The notes beneath the pieces are model-generated. The model had not been told where the DNA came from, did not search any database, and worked only from the letters and a program-made list of their open reading frames with translations. This document shows, piece by piece, positions 1 to 5,797 of a stretch of DNA of 6,485 nt; position 1 is the first letter of the stretch, and the number at the start of each line of letters is the position of its first letter. The stretch is from Candidatus Atribacteria bacterium. GTDB lineage: Bacteria; Atribacterota; JALVIU01. Made by a program: the position numbers and the translations under genes. The stretch spans positions 1 to 6,485 of the forward strand of contig JALVIU010000008.1 in the NCBI GenBank assembly GCA_027028665.1. The letters are read 5' to 3'.

Positions 1-657
1 TATCTTTACAAACTTTACCCCCACTCCTATCTCATCAGGATATTCCACCTTTACCTCATCGGCTATGCGCACTATCTCACCTATTACATTATAGATCTTT
101 GTACGGCCGGGCAATCTAAATGATATATCCAGTAAGTTACCAATTTTTGCTATATCCTTTTTAACAATTAATAACATTCCATTTCCACTTATATTTTTTG
201 TAAAACCTTCAAGCTCCTGCTTCTCTATCTGTTCCATATTCAAATTTACATTATCTTTATTTAATAATTTATACCTCACATCTATATTATCAGGGATTGC
301 TACCTTATAAGAAACAGTTATTACATCATCAAGCCTTACAAATTCCCTCCTCTGAAATCTAAGCAGCTCATCTGGCTTGGATATTATAACAGTAGGCAGC
401 CTCCCTGAGACTGAAGAGATCACCGTAGAATTAAACTGATAAACTGCGTCTTTTTTTGCAAAAGAAACTCTTACCTTTGTACCTTTTACTAGACGTATAT
501 GAATATTTTTTTCAGGATCAATAGGTGCACTTAATACTATAGTTTTATTATCCATATCCTCTACCCGTGTTACAAAACTCTTATAGGAAAGAGGTCCTGT
601 TAATATTTCAAGATATACATTATCATTTATTCTCAAAAGGTCTTCTAATTTTGGCAT
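1..657 (-). CDS. YcgR-like PilZ-domain protein (c-di-GMP effector), 3' end cut by window edge
   Basis: The frame opens with ATG at 655-657 and runs without a stop to base 1, giving 219 residues of a protein that probably lacks only a short C-terminal tail. An N-terminal YcgR-type beta domain (about residues 5-95) is followed by a PilZ domain (about 98-219). Both c-di-GMP motifs are visible: RxxxR at R104-R108 within QRREFVRL, and (D/N)xSxxG at N155-S157-G160 within NISGNGM. Some 45 residues separate the two motifs, which seems slightly long and suggests a small insertion near 122-150. In this family c-di-GMP binding lets the protein act on the flagellar motor or stator as a brake; that role here is inferred from motifs and context. 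The start lies 1 nt after the flhG stop, with a GAAAGG Shine-Dalgarno about 12 nt upstream, so it is probably coupled to flhG. An in-frame TTG four codons upstream (667-669) directly abuts that sequence and is less likely as the start. Confidence 0.88.
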   Translation of the reverse strand, partial: MPKLEDLLRINDNVYLEILTGPLSYKSFVTRVEDMDNKTIVLSAPIDPEKNIHIRLVKGTKVRVSFAKKDAVYQFNSTVISSVSGRLPTVIISKPDELLRFQRREFVRLDDVITVSYKVAIPDNIDVRYKLLNKDNVNLNMEQIEKQELEGFTKNISGNGMLLIVKKDIAKIGNLLDISFRLPGRTKIYNVIGEIVRIADEVKVEYPDEIGVGVKFVKI

Positions 658-658
658 A

Positions 659-1561
659 TTAACTACCAACCTTTCTTCTTATGGATCCCAATAGTCGCTT
701 GAAAAAGGTAGGTCGCTTTACATCCTTTATCTCATCTTTCTTATCTAAAAGATGAAGTGCTATATTTTCTATACACTTTGTGGCAAGACTATCTGGGTAT
801 AAGATATAAAATGCATCCTGTGAAAGGACAGCCTTTGATACAACATCATCATAATATATATAACCCAACTTTTTTATATCCAAACCTAAAAATTGTTTTG
901 CTACAAGAAGTATCCCCCTTGTCACAAGCTCAAACTCTTCTTCTTTCCTTATCATATTTACAATAAGATTAATATTTGTACTCTCTTTTTCTCCAGATAT
1001 AATCTTAATAAGTGCATATGCATCTGTAATTGCAGTAGGCTCAGGAGTAGTCACTACTATAACTTCATCTGCGGATAGAACAAAATCCAATACATTATTA
1101 TTTATACCTGCACCTGTATCTATTATAAGTATACCATCTTCTTCTTCTAAAACAGCTAATTTTTTTAAAAAATCCTCTCTGGCCTCATCTGAAAGGTTTG
1201 CAAGCTCAGAGACTCCAGATGTACCAGGGATAATATTTATACCCATAGGCCCCTGGACAATAATCTCTTCTAATTCTTTTTCGCCTCTTAACATATGGCC
1301 AAGATTAAACTTAGGAGTAATACCCAATATTACATCAATATTCGCAAGCCCTAAATCGGCATCAAGTATGTATATTTTCTTATTAGACTTTACAGCCAGA
1401 GCTATTGCAAGATTTGTAGCAATATTAGTCTTTCCTACACCCCCCTTTCCAGATGTAATGGCAATACTCCTTAAGCGATGAGGGGTGCTTTCTTCTAATA
1501 CTCCACCATTTTCAGTTACTATTTGCCGTAACTTTGCTGCTTGATCTCCAATTATATTCAT
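659..1561 (-). CDS. flhG: FlhG (YlxH/FleN), MinD-type ATPase controlling flagellar number
   Basis: Complete 300-residue ParA/MinD-family ATPase. Residues 6-12 read DQAAKLR, matching the N-terminal DQAxxLR motif through which FlhG stimulates the FlhF GTPase. The deviant Walker A SGKGGVGKT lies at 37-45 (signature Lys39, P-loop Lys44), DADLGLAN at 67-74 is the switch I region, and IIDTGAG at 146-152 is Walker B/switch II. The last residues, about 284-300 (PTFFKRLLGSIRRKVGS), form a basic amphipathic helix of the MinD membrane-targeting type. In known systems ATP drives dimerisation on the membrane, and FlhG restrains flagellar number by acting on FlhF and C-ring assembly. The ATG at 1559-1561 is supported by the conserved N-terminal motif and by GAGAAGGTG five bases upstream. 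The first 50 nt overlap the end of flhF in another frame. The TAA stop is 1 nt before the PilZ gene, consistent with coupled translation. Nothing appears truncated. Confidence 0.95.
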   Translation of the reverse strand: MNIIGDQAAKLRQIVTENGGVLEESTPHRLRSIAITSGKGGVGKTNIATNLAIALAVKSNKKIYILDADLGLANIDVILGITPKFNLGHMLRGEKELEEIIVQGPMGINIIPGTSGVSELANLSDEAREDFLKKLAVLEEEDGILIIDTGAGINNNVLDFVLSADEVIVVTTPEPTAITDAYALIKIISGEKESTNINLIVNMIRKEEEFELVTRGILLVAKQFLGLDIKKLGYIYYDDVVSKAVLSQDAFYILYPDSLATKCIENIALHLLDKKDEIKDVKRPTFFKRLLGSIRRKVGS

Positions 1562-2603
1562 ATATACACCTTCTCAAGATATTATCCATAGAGGCAATAT
1601 CTATATCGTCTGGAACATTTTGTCCAAAGGTAATATAAGAAACAGGTATCTTATATTCTTTTACCAGGTTGAATATATTACCAAAGAAAAGGTTGGATTC
1701 ATCGAGCTTTGTAAATATAAAACTATTTATATTTAGGGGCAAAAATTTCTCCACTGCTCCTTTTAAATCTACATATCTTGTTCCCACACTCAAAACAAGA
1801 TAAACCTCTTTATCATATACCTTTGATGTGAAACCTTTAAGTTCTGACATTCTCAATTCATTTTTTGGGCTTCTTCCTGCTGTGTCAATAAGAATTAGAT
1901 CTACATCATCTTTGTAGGCCTTTATTGCCCTATCCAATTCAAGGGGCGTAAATACCACACTAAATGAAATTCCCAGAATCTCTGCATAGGTACGAAGCTG
2001 TTCCACAGCAGCAATTCTAAAGGTATCTATACTGATAAGGGCAACCTTCTTGGCCATATTAAGAGTAAAAAAAGCCGCAATTTTTGCAATAGTAGTGGTT
2101 TTTCCTACACCTGTCGGTCCTACAAAAAAGATCACTTTACCAGGCGAATCAAGGTTTATTGGGCCTGAAAAGGAAAAACTCCGTCCTAATTTTTCTGTAA
2201 GTTTTTCTTCTATTGCATCCTCATCATCCAATAATTCTGATGGAAGTTCCCTTTCTATATCCCCTATTAAGGATGCAGCAAATATCTCATTTAACTCATT
2301 CTTTATTAAGATATCATATAAGACCTGAAGCTTCCTGCTCTTGAATATAGGAGTATAATAATTTGTAAAAGGTATTGGAGGTTGAGTCACATTCTCTGTT
2401 ATCTCTTTAGTATGGACTTTTGAAATTTCATCGGGATAATCACTTGCTGCTACGATTTCCACCATTTTTTTTGCAAAAAGGCCAAAAAATCCACCCACTT
2501 TTACATTTCTGGTCTCAAGAATAACTGCCTGAGGGCCCATTTCATCTTTTACCATCATTAGACCCTTTTGCATATTTATCGCCCTATAGGTCTTTATCTT
2601 CAA
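1512..2603 (-). CDS. flhF: FlhF, SRP-type GTPase for flagellar placement
   Basis: Complete 363-residue FlhF, close to the usual length. The B domain begins MKIKTYRAINMQKG and spans about 1-60. A linker and helical N region (about 85-140) follow, then the G domain (about 150-350). The GTPase motifs are intact: G1 GPTGVGKTT at 162-170, G2 DTFR at 193-196, G3 DTAGR at 240-244, G4 TKLD at 298-301, and a closing GQNVPDDI at 328-335. FlhF forms GTP-dependent dimers at the membrane and marks where a flagellum is built; FlhG stimulates its hydrolysis. The start is TTG (2601-2603), overlapping the flhA stop as TTGA. It is chosen because the B domain aligns from that codon, GAGGG lies four bases upstream, and the next in-frame ATG (residue 11) would remove conserved sequence. 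The segment after G4 (DESNLFFGN) seems about one residue longer than the usual DET-S-x-G form. The last 50 nt double as the start of flhG. Confidence 0.95.
   Translation of the reverse strand: MKIKTYRAINMQKGLMMVKDEMGPQAVILETRNVKVGGFFGLFAKKMVEIVAASDYPDEISKVHTKEITENVTQPPIPFTNYYTPIFKSRKLQVLYDILIKNELNEIFAASLIGDIERELPSELLDDEDAIEEKLTEKLGRSFSFSGPINLDSPGKVIFFVGPTGVGKTTTIAKIAAFFTLNMAKKVALISIDTFRIAAVEQLRTYAEILGISFSVVFTPLELDRAIKAYKDDVDLILIDTAGRSPKNELRMSELKGFTSKVYDKEVYLVLSVGTRYVDLKGAVEKFLPLNINSFIFTKLDESNLFFGNIFNLVKEYKIPVSYITFGQNVPDDIDIASMDNILRRCIYEYNWRSSSKVTANSN
1567..1575 (-). promoter_or_regulatory. Ribosome binding site of flhG, inside flhF
   Basis: GAGAAGGTG lies five bases upstream of the flhG ATG and is a good match to the Shine-Dalgarno consensus. 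It is embedded in flhF codons for Leu-Arg-Arg-Cys near the end of that gene. It fixes the flhG start inside flhF, so ribosomes would load while still upstream of the flhF stop. Confidence 0.75.
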
Positions 2604-4672
2604 CTTACCCTCACCATACCTACTGTTTTTAGATTTACATCCGTATTTATTTCATTATACGATAAAACTACCAAATTTGGCAATACCCTTTCTGTAAATA
2701 ATTTTATATATCGTCTTAGGTTAGGGGCACAAACAAGTACAGGTTGATGTCCTGTAGAACTTGCCCGCTCCATCTCCTTGGAAAGTGCTTGAAGAAACTT
2801 TTGAGCAAATCTGGGCTCAAGAGCAAGATAACTTCCCTCTTCTGTCTTTTGAATGGAGTTTGATATATGCTTTTCCAGTTCTGGATCAAGAGTAATTATC
2901 CAGAGTTCTCCGTTTTCATCGAGGTATCGTGAAACAATAGATCTACTAAGGGCAATCCTTACATATTCTGTAAGGAGATCAATATCCTTTACTTGAGGTG
3001 CATAGTCCCCCAGTGTCTCAAGTATTGTAACCATATCCCTCACAGAGACCTGCTCTCTTAGAAGGTTCTTAAGTACCTTCTGCACCTCTCCAATAGACAT
3101 AACCTCTGGAATAAGTTCTTCTACTACTGCAGGGTAATTTTTCTTTACATTTTCTATTAACCTCTTTACATCTTCTCTTGTTAAAAGTTCATGGGCATAT
3201 CGTTTTATCACCTCAGTAAGATGGGTAGATATAACAGATGTACCATCTACAACTGTATAGCCTGCAAGTTCTGCCTCTTCTCTTTCCTCTTCCTTTATCC
3301 AGATGGCAGGGAGACCAAATGTAGGCTCCCTTGTTTCAATACCTGGTATTTTTTTTTCTGCTGTACCTGGATTCATAGCAAGATAATATCCAGGCATAAT
3401 TTCTCCTTCTGCCACCTTTACGCCTCTTATTTTTATTTGATAAGAATTTGGCCTTAATTGAACATTGTCTCTTATCCTTATAGGAGGCACTATAATACCA
3501 AGATCCATGGCAATCTGTTTTCTCACAATAGTAATCCTATTTAGAAGGTCTCCCCCCTGTTCAGGATCCACTATAGGAATAAGAGAATATCCTATTTCAA
3601 GCTCCATAGGATCTACTTGCAAAAAAGATTCTACTGTCTCTTCTTCCTGAGGAGGCGAGGGCTTTTTTGCTGGCTCCTCCTCTTCAAGCACCTTTTGCTC
3701 CTCTTCTTCTTTTCTTGCTTCTTCTCTCTGCAGAGCATATGATGTAAGACCAGAAAGCATGGATAAAAAGAAGAACGGAAACTTTGGTAGGCCTGGGACA
3801 AGGGCAAGACCAAATAAAATAAGTGATACAAAACCCAATATGCGAGGATTTGATGTAAACTGGGTACTCACATCTGCACCTAAATTGGATTCTGCAGATG
3901 CCCGGGTCACCAGGATACCTGTTGCGGTAGAAATTATAAGTGCAGGTATCTGAGCAACAAGCCCATCGCCCACAGTTAAAAGGGCATATCTTTTTAAGGC
4001 CTCATCTGCTGACATCCCAAGTTGCATAACACCGATAATTACCCCTGCCATGATATTTATAAATGTAATTATAATACCCGCAACTGCATCTCCCCTTACA
4101 AATTTACTGGCACCATCCATAGCACCGTAAAAATTTGCCTCTTTTGCAATTTCTTCTCTTCTCCTTCGTGCCTCTGCTTCATCTATAAGTCCTGCATTTA
4201 AGTCTGCATCTATACTCATTTGCTTTCCTGGCATTGCATCCAGGGTAAATCTTGCAGCCACTTCTGCCACCCTTTGTGCACCATTCGTAATCACTACAAA
4301 TTGGATAACCACTATAATAAGGAAAACTACCATTCCTACTACATAGTTTCCTCCTACAACAAATTTTCCAAATGTATTTATAATCTCTCCTGCATATGCA
4401 TGTAAAAGGATTGATCTTGTAGATGATATATTAAGTGCAAGCCTAAATAGGGTTGTAATCAATAATAGAGATGGAAATACGGATAATTCAAGGGGTTTCT
4501 TTATATACATAGTAAGTAAGAGTATAATTATAGAAAGAGAAATGTTTGTAGCAAAAAAGAGGTCAAGCATAGGAGGTGGTAAGGGAATAATTATCATCCC
4601 AAGTATACCAACAACCCCTATAGCTATTAATAAATCCTTTTGAGTGGTAAGTTTTTGAACAAGTGTATTCAT
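2600..4672 (-). CDS. flhA: FlhA, flagellar type III export gate protein
   Basis: Complete 690-residue FlhA, normal for the family. The N-terminal half (about 15-310) holds roughly eight membrane segments, with FRLALNISSTRSILL at 76-90 and the FHIPEP signature EVAARFTLDAMPGKQ at 137-151 continuing into MSIDADLNAGLID. A charged, proline-containing linker (about 316-350, rich in Glu and Lys) leads to the cytosolic domain (about 355-690). In the family, FlhA forms a nonameric ring in the export gate; the membrane part conducts protons and the cytosolic ring docks chaperone-substrate complexes and switches export order with FlhB. ATG at 4670-4672 is preceded by AAGGA with an 8-nt spacer, only 3 nt after the flhB stop. 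The end overlaps flhF by 4 nt. The coding strand has a run of nine A residues at codons 439-442, a possible slippage site, although the standard frame is open throughout. Confidence 0.97.
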   Translation of the reverse strand: MNTLVQKLTTQKDLLIAIGVVGILGMIIIPLPPPMLDLFFATNISLSIIILLLTMYIKKPLELSVFPSLLLITTLFRLALNISSTRSILLHAYAGEIINTFGKFVVGGNYVVGMVVFLIIVVIQFVVITNGAQRVAEVAARFTLDAMPGKQMSIDADLNAGLIDEAEARRRREEIAKEANFYGAMDGASKFVRGDAVAGIIITFINIMAGVIIGVMQLGMSADEALKRYALLTVGDGLVAQIPALIISTATGILVTRASAESNLGADVSTQFTSNPRILGFVSLILFGLALVPGLPKFPFFFLSMLSGLTSYALQREEARKEEEEQKVLEEEEPAKKPSPPQEEETVESFLQVDPMELEIGYSLIPIVDPEQGGDLLNRITIVRKQIAMDLGIIVPPIRIRDNVQLRPNSYQIKIRGVKVAEGEIMPGYYLAMNPGTAEKKIPGIETREPTFGLPAIWIKEEEREEAELAGYTVVDGTSVISTHLTEVIKRYAHELLTREDVKRLIENVKKNYPAVVEELIPEVMSIGEVQKVLKNLLREQVSVRDMVTILETLGDYAPQVKDIDLLTEYVRIALSRSIVSRYLDENGELWIITLDPELEKHISNSIQKTEEGSYLALEPRFAQKFLQALSKEMERASSTGHQPVLVCAPNLRRYIKLFTERVLPNLVVLSYNEINTDVNLKTVGMVRVS
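2601..2612 (-). promoter_or_regulatory. flhF ribosome binding site and TTG start within the flhA end
   Basis: GAGGG (2608-2612), spacer TAAG, then TTG (2601-2603). The flhA stop TGA (2600-2602) overlaps the start as TTGA. This layout indicates termination-reinitiation coupling of flhF to flhA. A TTG start usually initiates less well than ATG, which would fit a low dose of the placement GTPase; that last point is inference. Confidence 0.65.
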
Positions 4673-4675
4673 ATA

Positions 4676-5737
4676 CTATATCCTTGCCTTAAGAGTTTCA
4701 AGTCTATAAATGTATGCAAGTACTTCAGCGACAGCTCTATATAGTTCTCTCGGGATTTCTTCCCCCAACTCTACTTTCTCATATAGTTCCCTGGCAAGGG
4801 GGGGATTCTCTACTATTGGTATATTATGTTCCCTTGCGATCTCTTTTATCTTTTCTGCAATGAGTCTTGTGCCTTTTGCCACTACCTTAGGGGCCCTCAT
4901 ACCATCATCATATCTTAAAGCAACTGCAACGTGAATAGGGTTTGTAATAACTACCTTTGCCTTTGGGACCTCTTGCATCATCCTTTGTCTTGCCATCTGT
5001 CTCTGCATACTTCTTATACGAGACTTTACCTGGGGATCTCCCTCTGTTTGTTTATACTCATCCTTTACCTCTTGTTTTGTCATCATAATGCTTTTTTCAA
5101 ATTCGCGCCTCTGAAAAGTATAGTCCAAAAGGGCAATTATGAGTAGAAAACCTATTATTTTAAATAGGGTAGAAAAAAGGATCTTCGAAAATGAGGCAAG
5201 TATCTGGTTTAAATCCATATATGTATAATTGGAAAATACATTTACATTTGTCCTGATACTTGAAAATATAAGATAACTTACCCCACCTACCTTAAATAGA
5301 GCTTTTGCTACCTCCATTGCCCCTCTCTTAGAAAAAAGTCTCTGGGCACCTTTTATAGGATTCACTCTATCAAACTTGGGAGTAATAGAGTCAAATGTAA
5401 ATAAAAGACCTGTTTGTCCTATATTAATAAGTATGCCTGCTACTAAAAGTACCCCTATCAATGGAAGAAGAAGGACAAATATGACCCCTATACCGTGGGT
5501 AAAATAGGAAAAAAAATTTTGAGGTGAAAGCTCTATATAATAAAGCCCGGAAAAAACAGATTGCATAATCTTAGAGAGTCCATTAAAAAAAGCAGTACCT
5601 AATAATAAAAAAAACAATGTTCCTGCCAATATAATAGAAACATTATTGAGCTCTTGACTCTTTGCTACTTGTCCTTTTTTTCTGGCTTCTCTCCGACGCC
5701 GAGGCGTCGGCTTCTCAGTTTTCTCCTGGGCAGGCAT
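4676..5737 (-). CDS. flhB: FlhB, flagellar export switch protein (autocleavage motif NPIH)
   Basis: Complete 353-residue FlhB. The basic N-terminus ([20 protein letters not shown], residues 5-24) is typical. Four hydrophobic segments follow, at about 32-52, 85-110, 148-164 and 185-206, and then the cytosolic FlhBC domain. In relatives, FlhB is part of the export gate, and self-cleavage between Asn and Pro of NPTH switches secretion from rod/hook to filament substrates. Here the site reads N266-P267-I268-H269 within [15 protein letters not shown]: the cleavage pair and His are kept, but Thr is Ile (codon ATT). The rest of FlhBC is ordinary (APKVVAKG at 282-289, [13 protein letters not shown] at 306-318). 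The ATG at 5735-5737 is fixed by an in-frame TAG directly before it and by AGGTGAT upstream. It is probably the first gene of the flhBAFG-PilZ operon. Codons 10-16 contain a GC-rich hairpin and use Arg codons CGG/CGT, in contrast to the usual AGA/AGG. Confidence 0.96.
   Translation of the reverse strand: MPAQEKTEKPTPRRRREARKKGQVAKSQELNNVSIILAGTLFFLLLGTAFFNGLSKIMQSVFSGLYYIELSPQNFFSYFTHGIGVIFVLLLPLIGVLLVAGILINIGQTGLLFTFDSITPKFDRVNPIKGAQRLFSKRGAMEVAKALFKVGGVSYLIFSSIRTNVNVFSNYTYMDLNQILASFSKILFSTLFKIIGFLLIIALLDYTFQRREFEKSIMMTKQEVKDEYKQTEGDPQVKSRIRSMQRQMARQRMMQEVPKAKVVITNPIHVAVALRYDDGMRAPKVVAKGTRLIAEKIKEIAREHNIPIVENPPLARELYEKVELGEEIPRELYRAVAEVLAYIYRLETLKARI
5693..5710. repeat. GC-rich perfect inverted repeat in the first codons of flhB
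   Basis: On the plus strand CCGACGCC (5693-5700) and GGCGTCGG (5703-5710) are exact reverse complements around a 2-bp centre. In flhB mRNA this can fold as a 7-bp stem (six G-C pairs, one A-U) with loop CUCG, which fits the YNMG tetraloop pattern. It covers codons 10-16 (Pro-Thr-Pro-Arg-Arg-Arg-Arg), about 28-45 nt after the start A. An 8-bp direct repeat GGCTTCTC sits at 5684-5691 and 5709-5716, flanking and slightly overlapping it. No U-run follows on either strand, so it does not look like an intrinsic terminator. Confidence 0.8.
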
Positions 5738-5741
5738 CTAC

Positions 5742-5748
5742 ATCACCT
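5742..5748 (-). promoter_or_regulatory. Ribosome binding site of flhB
   Basis: AGGTGAT, preceded by A residues, is a near-perfect Shine-Dalgarno four bases from the flhB ATG. The bases between form ATG-TAG-ATG, so a minimal start-stop pair directly precedes the true start. The in-frame TAG rules out any longer flhB. Confidence 0.75.
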
Positions 5749-5770
5749 TTTTTATGTACTGTAAGTATTT

Positions 5771-5797
5771 ATTATACCATAAATTGTTAATTTACAA
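5771..5797 (-). promoter_or_regulatory. Candidate sigma-70-type extended -10 promoter for the flhB operon
   Basis: On the minus strand the -10 is TATAAT (5771-5776), a perfect consensus, preceded by TGG (5777-5779), so it fits the extended TGnTATAAT form. A weak -35, TTGTAA (5792-5797), lies 15 bp upstream; the short spacer is tolerable for an extended -10. Transcription would start near 5763-5765, leaving a leader of about 27 nt with the Shine-Dalgarno. The -35 overlaps the end of the deacetylase gene. I see no sigma-28 (TAAA/GCCGATAA) or sigma-54 (GG/GC) elements here. In AT-rich DNA a chance TATAAT is possible. Confidence 0.5.
5780..5794. repeat. 15-bp AT-rich palindrome overlapping the candidate promoter
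   Basis: TAAATT, centre GTT, AATTTA: perfect 6-bp arms on a 3-bp centre. It lies between the -10 and the -35 and overlaps three bases of the latter, a usual place for a repressor operator. It also covers the deacetylase stop codon. AT-rich palindromes arise easily by chance in such DNA, so a regulatory role is only a possibility. Confidence 0.3.

Noticed and set aside
56-63. GCCGATGA on the minus strand, resembling a sigma-28 -10 (GCCGATAA), near the end of the PilZ gene.
   Set aside because: It encodes Ala-Asp-Glu in frame and has no TAAA-like -35 at about 15 bp upstream.
1160-1172. T TTA AAA heptamer in flhG, a possible -1 ribosomal frameshift site (codons for Phe-Leu-Lys-Lys).
   Set aside because: The -1 frame meets TAG within two codons, no stimulatory stem is evident downstream, and the zero frame gives a full-length FlhG. 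Likely just AT-rich coding.
1632-1657. 9-bp perfect inverted repeat (AATATAAGA / TCTTATATT, 8-nt loop) in the 3' part of flhF.
   Set aside because: Entirely within conserved FlhF coding sequence, weak A-U pairing, and about what chance would give in a window this long and AT-rich; it lies too far from the flhG start to hide it.
3631-3831. Minus-strand 66-codon open frame inside flhA, and the many plus-strand open frames of 60-94 codons across the window.
   Set aside because: All lie inside strongly recognisable genes in other frames, with low-complexity or Cys/Ser/Tyr-rich translations and no family resemblance.
5738-5786. Intrinsic terminator between the deacetylase and flhB.
   Set aside because: No GC-rich stem followed by a T-run on the coding strand; only short AT-rich palindromes.
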